DNA of 8,373 nt from Dechloromonas sp. (GCA_013693915.1 CP059264.1:3042753-3051125), one strand, 5' to 3'. Shown: positions 1 through 5,995, counted from the stretch's first letter. Made by a program: numbers and translations. Notes: generated by a model not told the origin, from the sequence alone.

Positions 1-193
1 CGCGCTCGGCGGCCAGATTGACGTTGGCCTGCATGCCCTGCTGCCGGTTGAGCACCTTTTCCAGGCGCGCCGAGCAGGCCGCGCAGGTCATGCCGGCGAT
101 CGCGAACTCGACGACGCGACTGCTGCCGGCCGCTGTCGCCATGGTGCTGGCGCCAGCCTGCGAAGCGCGGGCGCCACCGGCGGCAGCGTTCAT
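1..193 (-). CDS. P1B-type metal (probably copper) ATPase, N-terminal fragment cut by window edge
   Basis: Only the first 64 residues are visible; the rest lies beyond base 1. After an Ala/Gly/Ser-rich leader of about 25 residues comes the start of a heavy-metal-associated (HMA) domain with the motif GMTCAAC (Cys37 and Cys40), the Cu(I)-binding CxxC of P1B-type ATPases. The family pumps Cu(I) out of the cytoplasm. Its CcoI/FixI branch supplies copper for cbb3 oxidase assembly and commonly sits beside SafE-like, hemN and fnr genes, as here, so a CcoI-type role is plausible. CopA-type export cannot be excluded because the transmembrane metal site and phosphorylation motif are outside the window. 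The start ATG (193-191) overlaps the TGA of the upstream stress-protein gene as ATGA, which suggests translational coupling. A second in-frame ATG (142-140) has no visible ribosome binding site. The family call is firm; the subfamily is inference. Confidence 0.85.
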   Translation of the reverse strand, partial: MNAAAGGARASQAGASTMATAAGSSRVVEFAIAGMTCAACSARLEKVLNRQQGMQANVNLAAER

Positions 194-621
194 TTCACCA
201 GCATCACCGGGCATTCGGCCAGATGCAGGACACGGCTTGCCACCGACCCGGTCACCAGCCCGGCAATCCCGGTCCGTCCGTGGGTACCCATGACGATCAG
301 GTCGCACTCCAGTTCGCCCGCCAGCCGCGCGATCACTTCGGCCGGCTGGCCGACGTGGATGTGGGTCGTGTGGATGCGGCCGGCGGCATCAAGGCGCTGC
401 TGCGCACCGAGCAGATGCTCGCGGCTTTCCTCCATGTAGTGGCTGTGCAGGGTTTCCTTGCTGACGTGCGCCAGTGCATGACCGATCGGGATCGGCGGCT
501 GGACGTGCAGCAGATGGATCTCGGGCACCTCCCGAAACCAGGCGCTATGCGCGATCAGATGGCCGACGGCACGCAGCGAGCAGTCGGAGCCGTCAACCGG
601 CAGCAGGATTTTCATGGTCAT
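190..621 (-). CDS. Universal stress protein, UspA family (single domain)
   Basis: The product is 143 residues, the usual length of a single-domain Usp protein. It opens with the typical beta-strand KILLPVDGS and ends with CPVMLVK. Near the C-terminus it carries the ATP-binding signature G-x2-G-x9-G-S, spelled GTHGRTGIAGLVTGS, so it probably belongs to the nucleotide-binding branch. Family members are cytoplasmic and help cells survive stress, including oxygen or energy limitation; the exact target is usually unknown. The ATG at 621-619 is supported by the Shine-Dalgarno AGGAGA five bases upstream. A second in-frame ATG two codons later is less well placed. The gene lies 9 bases downstream of the SafE-like gene and overlaps the metal ATPase gene by four bases, so it is probably co-transcribed with both. 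Its place next to hemN and fnr fits a role in oxygen limitation, but this is inference. Confidence 0.93.
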   Translation of the reverse strand: MTMKILLPVDGSDCSLRAVGHLIAHSAWFREVPEIHLLHVQPPIPIGHALAHVSKETLHSHYMEESREHLLGAQQRLDAAGRIHTTHIHVGQPAEVIARLAGELECDLIVMGTHGRTGIAGLVTGSVASRVLHLAECPVMLVK

Positions 622-626
622 CGCGT

Positions 627-632
627 TCTCCT
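627..632 (-). promoter_or_regulatory. Ribosome binding site of the universal stress protein gene
   Basis: The minus strand reads AGGAGA five bases before the ATG at 621. It overlaps the TAG stop codon (633-631) of the SafE-like gene, so ribosomes ending the upstream gene would stop on this site. This favours the first of two closely spaced in-frame ATGs as the true start. Confidence 0.7.
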
Positions 633-1302
633 AAAACCAGTGCGACAGGCGCACCAGGCCGATCAGTCCGTGGATCCCGAAGCCCAGCACCAGCAGGCCC
701 GAGGCGATGCGGACCAGCGGGCGCCGGACGAATTCATTGACCCTTGCCAGCAGAATGCCCGCCAGCAGCAGATTTGGCAATGTTCCCAGCCCGAATGCCA
801 GCATCAGCAGCGCCCCGCGCCCGGGCGATCCGGCGCCGAGGGCCGTGGTCAGCGCGCTATAGACCAGCCCGCAGGGCAGCCAACCCCAGAGGACGCCGAG
901 CGGAAAAGCCTGGGCAACCGTCGTCGCCGGCAAGAAGCGGCGGGTCAGCGGCTGGATGTGGCGCCACAGGTGGTGGCCGGCACGCTCGGTAAACGCCAGC
1001 GCCCGGGTCACGCCGAGCAGGTAGAGGCCAAGCGCCACCAGCATCAGGTTGGATAGCAGGTAGAGCGCCAGGCGCACCGGCGCCGGCCCGTCGAGCGCCA
1101 GGCTGGCAGCGCCGAGCGCACCCGCCAGCGCGCCGGCGACCCCATAGGACAGGATGCGCCCGGCGTTGTAGGCAAGGTGCATCGACCAGCGGGCGGGCGC
1201 GCCGAGCGACAGCGCCCCGACGATGCCGCCGCACATGCCGACGCAGTGGGTGCCGCCTAGCAGGCCGACGAGAAACAGCGCCAGGTATGCGGAATCAGGC
1301 AT
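631..1302 (-). CDS. SafE/DsbD_2-type small membrane protein of the cbb3 oxidase maturation neighbourhood
   Basis: The product is 223 residues and mostly hydrophobic, with about six or seven membrane segments. The N-terminus has GGTHCVGMCGG (Cys20, Cys24), typical of the family usually annotated 'sulfite exporter TauE/SafE family' or 'cytochrome c biogenesis transmembrane region, DsbD_2' (COG2836). The motif suggests metal or thiol chemistry in the membrane, not sulfite export. Genes of this family often sit between the ccoGHIS oxidase-maturation genes and hemN, the arrangement seen here, so a role in copper or heme delivery to cbb3 oxidase is a reasonable inference. An in-frame TGA lies nine codons upstream, and no other ATG, GTG or TTG occurs between it and the ATG at 1302-1300, so the start is fixed although its ribosome binding site is weak. 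It lies 77 bases downstream of hemN, and that gap has a small inverted repeat (1334-1339 with 1355-1360) without a T tract. Confidence 0.87.
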   Translation of the reverse strand: MPDSAYLALFLVGLLGGTHCVGMCGGIVGALSLGAPARWSMHLAYNAGRILSYGVAGALAGALGAASLALDGPAPVRLALYLLSNLMLVALGLYLLGVTRALAFTERAGHHLWRHIQPLTRRFLPATTVAQAFPLGVLWGWLPCGLVYSALTTALGAGSPGRGALLMLAFGLGTLPNLLLAGILLARVNEFVRRPLVRIASGLLVLGFGIHGLIGLVRLSHWF

Positions 1303-1379
1303 CTGCGGGGGAACATCTGGCGCATGAAGTCACGGCGCAAGGATACCTCACTGCTGCGCCCTTCCCGAATCGCCTTGGC

Positions 1380-2783
1380 TCAGATCACCTTGGAGTAGCG
1401 GGTCCGCTGGCGGTCGGCGCGCAGGTAGCGGTCGAAAACCATGGCGATGATCCTGACCAGCAGACGCCCCGGCGGGAGAACGGTAATCCACTCCCGTTCG
1501 ACCTTGACCAAGCCTGCGCGCTCCATCTCCCTGAGATCGTCGAGTTCGGCGGCGAAATACTGGTGGAAATCGATCAGGTGCGCGCTTTCGATCGACTCGA
1601 GCGACAGCTCGAAATGGCACATCAGCGCCTGGATGATCGCGCGTCGGAGGATGTCGTCGGCGTTCAGCTCGATGCCGCGGAATACCGGCAGCATCCTGGC
1701 GTCGAGACGATCGTAGTATTCGTCGAGGGTCTTGACGTTCTGGCTGTAGGTCGGCCCGACCTTGCTGATCGACGAAATGCCGAAGGACAGCATGTCGCAG
1801 TCGGCATAGGTCGAGTAGCCCTGGAAATTGCGGTGCAGGCGCCCCTGGCGCTGGGCGACGGCGAGCTCGTCGTCGGGCTTGGCGAAGTGGTCCATGCCGA
1901 TGAACACATAGCCGGCTTCGGTCAGTTTCCTGATCGCCAGCGCGAGGATCTGCAGCTTGCTATCGGCCGAAGGCAGATCGGGCTCGGCGATGCGCCGCTG
2001 CGGCTTGAACAGGCTGGGCAAGTGCGCATAGTTGTAGATCGACAGGCGATCCGGATCCATCGCCAGCACCCGCTCGAGCGTGCGGTTGAAACCCATCACC
2101 GTCTGGTGCGGCAGGCCGTAGATCAGATCGACCGACACCGACTTGAAGCCGTTGGCGCGTGCCGCATCGATCACGGTGGCGGTCTCTTCCTCGCTCTGGA
2201 TGCGGTTGACCGCAACCTGCACACGCTCGTCGAAATCCTGGACGCCGACGCTCATCCGGTTGAAGCCGAGTTCGCCGAGCAGGGCCACGGTTGCCGTGTC
2301 CACCTTGCGCGGGTCGACCTCGATCGAATACTCGCCGCCGTCGAGCAGCTTGAAGTGCTTGCGCGTCTCGCCCATCAGCTGGCGCATCTCGTCGTGCGAC
2401 AGGAAGGTCGGCGTGCCGCCGCCCCAGTGCAACTGGATCACCTCGTGCTCGCCGTCGCGTCCTTCCAGGCTCGCGCTCTGCAGTGCGAGCTCCTTGCCGA
2501 GATACTTCAGGTACTTGGCGCTGCGCCCGTGATCCTTGGTGATGATCTTGTTGCAGGCGCAGTAGTAGCAGATGGTATTACAGAAGGGGATGTGGAAGTA
2601 TAATGACAGGGGCCGCCCGATGCCGCCAATGGTGCGCTTGCCGAGCCAGAGCTTGGCCGCATCGGAATCGAAAGCCTCGACGAAGCGATCCGCCGTCGGA
2701 TAGGACGTGTAGCGCGGGCCATTGACATCGAAGCGGCGAATGATCTGGGGATTGAAGACGAGGTTTTCAGTTGCGAAATTCAT
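1380..2783 (-). CDS. hemN: Oxygen-independent coproporphyrinogen III oxidase (HemN)
   Basis: HemN is a radical S-adenosylmethionine enzyme that oxidatively decarboxylates coproporphyrinogen III to protoporphyrinogen IX without O2, allowing cytoplasmic heme synthesis under anaerobiosis. The product is 467 residues, close to the approximately 457 of E. coli HemN. Visible signatures are the N-terminal GPRYTSYPTADRF, the cluster motif HIPFCNTICYYCAC with Cys68, Cys72 and Cys75 (CxxxCxxC) plus Cys77, the glycine-rich SAM-binding stretch GGGTPTF at 121-127, and EVDPR near 155-159. The extra Cys77 and the N-terminal block separate true HemN from HemW-like relatives. The ATG at 2783-2781 gives the expected N-terminus, though the Shine-Dalgarno is poor. 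Expression is probably activated by FNR from a class II site upstream. All key residues seen are intact. Confidence 0.97.
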   Translation of the reverse strand: MNFATENLVFNPQIIRRFDVNGPRYTSYPTADRFVEAFDSDAAKLWLGKRTIGGIGRPLSLYFHIPFCNTICYYCACNKIITKDHGRSAKYLKYLGKELALQSASLEGRDGEHEVIQLHWGGGTPTFLSHDEMRQLMGETRKHFKLLDGGEYSIEVDPRKVDTATVALLGELGFNRMSVGVQDFDERVQVAVNRIQSEEETATVIDAARANGFKSVSVDLIYGLPHQTVMGFNRTLERVLAMDPDRLSIYNYAHLPSLFKPQRRIAEPDLPSADSKLQILALAIRKLTEAGYVFIGMDHFAKPDDELAVAQRQGRLHRNFQGYSTYADCDMLSFGISSISKVGPTYSQNVKTLDEYYDRLDARMLPVFRGIELNADDILRRAIIQALMCHFELSLESIESAHLIDFHQYFAAELDDLREMERAGLVKVEREWITVLPPGRLLVRIIAMVFDRYLRADRQRTRYSKVI

Positions 2784-2802
2784 TGAACAAGCCGAAAAGA
2801 AC

Positions 2803-2851
2803 TGGATGGATTATGTGCGGGTGCCGCGCCATCCCGGTTGACGTGGATCAA
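2803..2851 (-). promoter_or_regulatory. FNR-dependent class II promoter of hemN
   Basis: On the minus strand the -10 hexamer CATAAT (2815-2810) matches TATAAT at five of six positions and predicts transcription starting at an A at 2803. The FNR box at 2838-2851 is then centred exactly at -41.5, the standard class II activator position of FNR/CRP proteins. No good -35 hexamer is needed at such promoters. The untranslated leader would be 20 bases. The motifs are seen directly; promoter activity is inferred. Confidence 0.72.
2838..2851. promoter_or_regulatory. FNR/ANR binding site in the hemN-fnr spacer
   Basis: The sequence TTGACGTGGATCAA matches the FNR consensus TTGAT-N4-ATCAA at nine of ten defined positions; only the fifth base differs. 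It lies between the divergent hemN and fnr genes. For hemN it has activator spacing. For fnr it ends only 17 bases before the presumed ATG (2869), so it would fall near or downstream of the fnr transcription start, where bound FNR would more likely repress. Negative autoregulation of fnr is therefore possible but not shown. Confidence 0.8.
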
Positions 2852-2868
2852 GCTTGGACACGTTGCTG

Positions 2869-3607
2869 ATGCCCCCAATCCACCGCCAAGCCGATCTCGC
2901 TGGCGATCATCAAGACGGCCTGTTCGAACTGCAACTTGCGCGAACTGTGTCTGCCCCTCGGGCTGACCGAAGAGGAGTTGCAACGTCTTGACGACCTCGT
3001 GTCGAATCGCCGCCGCCTCAAGCGTGGCGATCGCCTCTACAGCTTCGGCGCCCCGTTCGACGCCATCTATGCCATCCGCAGCGGCTTCTTCAAGACCGAC
3101 GTGCTGCTCGAAGACGGTCGCGAGCAGGTCACCGGCTTCCAGATGGCCGGCGAATTGCTGGGCCTCGACGGCATCAGCAGCGAGCATCACACCTGCAATG
3201 CGGTCGCCCTCGAGGACAGCGAGATCTGCGCCATCCCATTCTCGCGACTGGAAGTCCTGTCGCGCGAGATCCACACGCTGCAGCATCATTTCCACAAGGT
3301 GATGAGCCGCGAGATCGTCCGCGACCACGGGGTCATGATGCTGCTCGGCACGATGCGCGCCGAAGAGCGCCTGGCGGCCTTCCTGCTCAACCTGTCGCAG
3401 CGCTTCACGGCGCGCGGCTTCTCGCATGCCGACTTCTACCTGCGCATGACGCGCGAGGAAATCGGCAGCTACCTCGGCCTCAAGTTGGAAACCGTCTCGC
3501 GCACCTTCTCGCGCTTCCAGGAAGAAGGCCACATCGCGGTGCAGCAGAAGCATGTCCGCATTCTCGATGTCGCCGGTCTCAAGGCGCTGATGAATTACCG
3601 GGGCTGA
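2869..3607 (+). CDS. fnr: FNR/ANR-type oxygen-sensing transcription regulator with an apparent 5' frameshift
   Basis: FNR proteins bind an oxygen-labile [4Fe-4S] cluster and, when it is intact, dimerise on TTGAT-N4-ATCAA sites to switch on anaerobic genes. Two frames must be joined. The ATG at 2869 opens frame 1, but the cluster motif ACSNCNLRELC is in frame 2, which has a stop at 2867-2869 and no ATG, GTG or TTG before the motif. Removing one C from the CCCCC run at 2872-2876 joins them into a 245-residue protein (E. coli FNR has 250). In that numbering the ligands are Cys18, Cys21, Cys27 and Cys120, each two below E. coli Cys20, 23, 29 and 122. The recognition helix LETVSRTFSRFQ keeps the specificity residues Glu207, Ser210 and Arg211. 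Without repair the longest ORF starts at TTG 2936 and lacks the first two cysteines. This is either a sequencing error, a real mutation or a slippage site. The family call is near certain; the start is not. Confidence 0.9.
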
Positions 3608-3616
3608 CGGTCAAGG

Positions 3617-3643
3617 GCAGGCCGGCGAAGCCTGCAAGTTCTT
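3617..3643 (+). terminator. Possible terminator of fnr
   Basis: Ten bases after the fnr stop codon a perfect six-base-pair stem (GCAGGC at 3617-3622, GCCTGC at 3630-3635) encloses a seven-base loop and is followed by AAGTTCTTC, which is only modestly T-rich. Position and stem fit a weak intrinsic terminator. The poor T tract lowers confidence. Confidence 0.4.
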
Positions 3644-3703
3644 CACCCCATCTGGCAGGCAGCAGCAAGAAACCCGACAGCGTTCCCTGTGATGGCGATG
3701 TAT

Positions 3704-3732
3704 CAATGATCTGGTTTGCGCTCAGATCAATG
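3704..3732. repeat. Imperfect inverted repeat beside the MITE-like element
   Basis: CAATGATCTG (3704-3713) and CAGATCAATG (3723-3732) are inverted copies with one mismatch, around a nine-base loop. The repeat ends three bases before the left end of the 172-bp inverted-repeat element. It could be a hairpin, a protein-binding palindrome or part of the insertion target. No function can be assigned. Confidence 0.45.
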
Positions 3733-3735
3733 TAT

Positions 3736-3907
3736 CGTGCTTATCCGGTTGTCACCCACGACATGCGAATTTCCCCACATCAGGACGGATTTCGCAGCCA
3801 AGTCTCGCGGCGAGGTCGTGGATAAGGCTGCAATCATGGAAGCGGCTCCACTTTCAGCCTGTACACAACCATCTGTTTTGAGTTTGGGTGACAACCGGAT
3901 AAGCACG
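3736..3907. mobile_element. MITE-like element with perfect 23-bp terminal inverted repeats
   Basis: The 23 bases at 3736-3758 are the exact reverse complement of the 23 bases at 3885-3907, and the match stops sharply at both edges. The arms begin CGTGCTTATCCGG read inward and enclose 126 bases, giving a 172-bp unit. Such arms on a short body without a transposase are what a miniature inverted-repeat transposable element, or a deleted insertion sequence, looks like. Open frames cross it on both strands, and because the arms are palindromic they give similar peptide ends in each direction; I recognise no transposase in them. No clear target-site duplication is seen: the flanks are TGTAT on the left and CATTT on the right. 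The arms are a direct observation; mobility is inference, and I cannot name the parent family. A large transcribed hairpin is an alternative. Confidence 0.6.
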
Positions 3908-3966
3908 CATTTTCCCTATTTCCTCATTTACCGGCTTTCCCCGACAGCATCAGCATTCATGCCGTT

Positions 3967-4015
3967 GCCCTCCAGCGCCGCCAGTCTGGATATTGGGCCG
4001 GGCGGCGCTGAGGGC
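3967..4015. repeat. Strong hairpin (15-bp stem with one bulge)
   Basis: CAGCGCCGCC (3973-3982) pairs perfectly with GGCGGCGCTG (4001-4010). After a single bulged C the stem continues for five more pairs (3967-3971 with 4011-4015). The loop is 18 bases. It lies five bases past the stop codon of the minus-strand 57-codon ORF, where a terminator would be expected, but no T tract follows on either strand. It may be a leftover transcription terminator or RNA-stability hairpin of the lost gene. Confidence 0.55.
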
Positions 4016-4020
4016 CAGAA

Positions 4021-4194
4021 TTACACGCGCTTGATCAGGGTCACCCCGGCCGCCAACCATGCATCATCAAGGCTGACCTCGTAATCGCCAAAGCTGCGCG
4101 GCACGTCCACACCATCCTTGCGCTTGATCTTGATGCGGTCGAACAGCGCGTGGGGATTGTAGCTTTCCGGGGTGAGAGAGGAGCTACAACGCAT
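4021..4194 (-). pseudogene. Probable C-terminal remnant of an unrecognised gene (57-codon ORF)
   Basis: The ORF runs from an ATG at 4194-4192 to a TAA at 4023-4021. From about residue 9 it reads like ordinary protein with GC-rich third codon positions: motifs include YNPHALFDRIKIKRKDGVD, then VPRSFGDYEVSLDDAW, ending GVTLIKRV. The first eight residues (MRCSSSLT) look unrelated, no Shine-Dalgarno precedes the ATG, and the ATG lies in the arm of a hairpin. I therefore read it as the tail of a longer gene whose front was lost by rearrangement. I do not recognise the family and assign no function. A genuine short protein remains possible. It lies next to the MITE-like element, consistent with a decayed accessory region. 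Confidence 0.45.
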
Positions 4195-4225
4195 GAAGGC
4201 GCGGCCCGCTGGGCCGCCCCTTCAT
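4193..4225. repeat. Near-perfect hairpin with 15-base arms
   Basis: ATGAAGG (4193-4199) and GCGGCCC (4201-4207) pair with GGGCCGC (4211-4217) and CCTTCAT (4219-4225), with one C-C mismatch and a GCT loop. The stem is very stable. It lies between the gene remnant and the end of the SirB2 operon. No T tract follows on either strand, so it is not a textbook terminator, but it could block transcription read-through or mark an old recombination junction. Confidence 0.6.
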
Positions 4226-4284
4226 ACGTGCCGCTCTTGCGGTGTCAGCAAGAAGAAATCGAGCCGGGATCGACTGACCACGTT

Positions 4285-4304
4285 TGAATAATCCGCCCCG
4301 GCGG
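4285..4304 (-). terminator. Weak candidate terminator after the SirB2 gene
   Basis: Three bases past the SirB2 stop codon the minus strand carries a short GC-rich hairpin (CCGC, loop CGGG, GCGG; 4304-4293) followed by ATTATTC. The stem has only four certain pairs and the tail is short, so this is a weak intrinsic-terminator candidate. Confidence 0.28.
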
Positions 4305-4307
4305 CGC

Positions 4308-4688
4308 TCAATACCAGACCGACGGGTTCCGCGTCAGCGCAACGCTGACGATATAGGCGTAGGCCAGCAGGGCGAGCACCAGGAAGAGGCCGCGCTGGCG
4401 GGGCGTCCTGCCGCGCTTGAGCGCGATCGTCCCGCAGACGATGTACGCCAGCAGGCCGAAGAACTTGGCGGTCAGCCAGCCCTGTACGAACGGATACTGG
4501 CCACTCTGCCAGGCCATGACCAGTGCGCTGCCCAGCAGCACCGTATCGACGACATGGGGAACGACCTTCGTCGGGCGGGACTTGAGCAGCGGCGAATCGT
4601 TCAGCATCCACCAGCCGCGCAGGGCGAAGCCGAGGCCGCTGAGGACGACGCAGGTGACATGGAGATGCTTGAGCGCAAGGTAACTCAT
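4308..4688 (-). CDS. SirB2-family small membrane protein
   Basis: The product is 126 residues with four predicted membrane segments: roughly residues 6-25, 45-60, 70-90 and 100-118. It starts MSYLALKHLHVTCVVLSGLGF, and its central SRPTKVVPHVVDTVLLGSALVM matches the SirB2 family layout. SirB2 was named as an upregulator of Salmonella invasion genes, but the family is widespread in non-pathogens and its biochemical role is unknown. The conserved histidines (His8, His10, His45) next to membrane segments could bind heme or metal; that is inference. The ATG (4688-4686) overlaps the TGA of the upstream 432-residue membrane protein gene as ATGA, so it is almost certainly co-translated with it and is the last gene of this operon. 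Confidence 0.88.
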   Translation of the reverse strand: MSYLALKHLHVTCVVLSGLGFALRGWWMLNDSPLLKSRPTKVVPHVVDTVLLGSALVMAWQSGQYPFVQGWLTAKFFGLLAYIVCGTIALKRGRTPRQRGLFLVLALLAYAYIVSVALTRNPSVWY

Positions 4689-5983
4689 GCGGCGACGGCT
4701 TCGCGGTCGAGCTTTTCCAGATGCTGCCGGTAACGGCGCGCGGCGCCCAGCAGGTTGACCATCAGCCAACCGCTGGCCACTGCCAGCACCACGCCGGCCG
4801 GCCGCGCCAGCCAGTCGGGCGCGATCACCGCCGCCAGCAGCAGGGCCAGGGCCACCGCATGCGCCAGCATCTGGCGCTGCGCGTCGGCCTCGGGCAGCAG
4901 CCTGTTCATGCTCGGCACCGGCGAGCGGGGGCCGCCGCGGTTGCGCAGATGCATCCAGGCGAGAAAGGGAACGATCTTGTAGAGCATGCCGATGATGAAC
5001 GACATGAAGCCGCCGACCAGCAACAGGATGCCGGCAAGGATGCTCCAGCCGGCGCGGTCGGCGAGCGCCGGCCAGGCTGTTGCGGTCAACGCCATGGCGA
5101 GGGCAAGAATGGCGCTCGCCAGCCCGAGCTGCCAGTAGCGGTAGGTGACATCGCTGCGCGCCCGCCGGCGCTGCCGCTGCAACCTGAGGGTGAGCACGGC
5201 GAAGGCGATGCCGAGAAGTGCCGACAGGACCTGGGCGAGGCGAATTCCTTGCGGCGCGTCGAGCCAGACCGCCAGTCCCCAGGCAAGCATCAGCCCGAGC
5301 ATGACTCCGGGAAACCACCAGCTCGGCCGCGCCGGGTAACCGGGAGTCAACTGGAACATCGGCACGACCACATAGGCCATCGCCGCCAGCAGGGTGCCGG
5401 CCCACGCGCCGAGCGCCCAGCCGGCGTGCAGGTCGGCCAGCGACGGCAGCGCCACCGCCCAGCCCCTGGCGATGGCGACGGCCAGCCAGGCGCCGAGTCC
5501 GATCGCGCCGGCAAGGCCGACGAGCGCCAGCTTGAGGCCGCGGATCGTCGGGCTGGTCGACGGTACGCCGGCGAGGGCCCGCCCGCTGGCGACCAGGAAC
5601 GTCGCAACGGCGAGGCCGAGGAGCAGCGCCGCCGTGCCGAGCAGCGCGCCGTTCCCGAGCAGGAACCCCGCTGCCAGCAGAAGCGCTCCCGCCGCCAGCC
5701 CGGCATGCAGCCAGCGCGCCACCGCCAGCGGGTTGTCCAGGTTGGCGCCGGCGACCACGGGCAGGATCTGGATCAGCGCCCCGAGCATGACCATGAGCAT
5801 GAAGCCGACCGTGACCAGATGCGTTGCCGCAAGCAGCCCCGGCGTCCAGCGCGATGCGAGGAGGTCGGGCCCGACCCACAACAGCAGCAAGCCGGCGGCC
5901 AGGGAAAACAGCGGCGCGGTGATGAAGAAGCGCAGCGGCGCCGCAAAGGGCGGAGTCTTGTCGAACGAGAGCAGCGCCTGCAT
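4685..5983 (-). CDS. Polytopic membrane protein, heme-copper oxidase subunit I-like / NnrS-like (function unknown)
   Basis: The product is 432 residues with about twelve hydrophobic segments and a short charged loop around residues 267-280. Histidines in or near membrane segments are His55 (ATHLVTVGF), His93 (WLHAGL), His186 (DLHAGW), His345 (AWMHL) and His375 (LAHAV). The pattern H-x3-GF followed by G-x3-Q-x2-P near the N-terminus, and GFMSFIIGMLYKIVPFLAW late, resemble proteins annotated as cytochrome oxidase subunit I-like or NnrS-like in denitrifying betaproteobacteria. Those families are heme-containing membrane proteins linked to nitric oxide or oxygen metabolism. No companion subunit II or cytochrome c gene is present, so it is unlikely to be a complete oxidase. 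It lies 12 bases after the DUF2249 gene and overlaps the SirB2 gene by four bases. The topology is clear; the family assignment is tentative. Confidence 0.75.
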   Translation of the reverse strand: MQALLSFDKTPPFAAPLRFFITAPLFSLAAGLLLLWVGPDLLASRWTPGLLAATHLVTVGFMLMVMLGALIQILPVVAGANLDNPLAVARWLHAGLAAGALLLAAGFLLGNGALLGTAALLLGLAVATFLVASGRALAGVPSTSPTIRGLKLALVGLAGAIGLGAWLAVAIARGWAVALPSLADLHAGWALGAWAGTLLAAMAYVVVPMFQLTPGYPARPSWWFPGVMLGLMLAWGLAVWLDAPQGIRLAQVLSALLGIAFAVLTLRLQRQRRRARSDVTYRYWQLGLASAILALAMALTATAWPALADRAGWSILAGILLLVGGFMSFIIGMLYKIVPFLAWMHLRNRGGPRSPVPSMNRLLPEADAQRQMLAHAVALALLLAAVIAPDWLARPAGVVLAVASGWLMVNLLGAARRYRQHLEKLDREAVAA

Positions 5984-5995
5984 CCGGTTGCCCGG

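Larger units (their letters stand above)
3608..4307. other. Gene-poor spacer between fnr and the SirB2 gene
   Basis: About 700 bases separate two genes that point towards each other. The stretch has no confident intact gene and includes locally AT-richer blocks than its neighbours. It holds a possible fnr terminator, a 172-bp element with perfect terminal inverted repeats, several hairpins and a short minus-strand ORF that looks like a gene remnant; these are listed separately. A 122-codon plus-strand ORF (3716-4084) runs across the inverted-repeat element and antisense to the remnant and is probably not a gene. I see no tRNA, rRNA or CRISPR repeats here. Confidence 0.75.

Noticed and set aside
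1334..1360. Six-base inverted repeat between hemN and the SafE-like gene as a terminator
   Set aside because: The loop is 15 bases and no T tract follows, so it is not convincing. The two genes may still be co-transcribed.
1287..2603. 438-codon plus-strand ORF opposite hemN
   Set aside because: It is antisense to a gene with full HemN signatures, and its composition (many His, Gln, Asp, Val) is typical of the mirror frame of a GC-rich gene.
2843..2869. GTG at 2843 as an upstream fnr start in the frame of the cysteine motif
   Set aside because: The frame ends at a TGA at 2867-2869 before reaching the cysteines, and the GTG lies inside the FNR box.
2780..3553. 257-codon minus-strand ORF opposite fnr
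   Set aside because: It is the antisense shadow of fnr and of the hemN-fnr spacer, and it has no domain that I recognise.
3716..4084. 122-codon plus-strand ORF in the gene-poor spacer
   Set aside because: It crosses the inverted-repeat element and runs antisense to the gene remnant. It shows no domain, no Shine-Dalgarno site and no protein-like pattern.
4308..5879. 523-codon minus-strand ORF apparently fusing an Arg/Ala-rich domain to SirB2
   Set aside because: Only the last 126 residues are real (SirB2). The first part is an out-of-frame reading of the 432-residue membrane protein gene.
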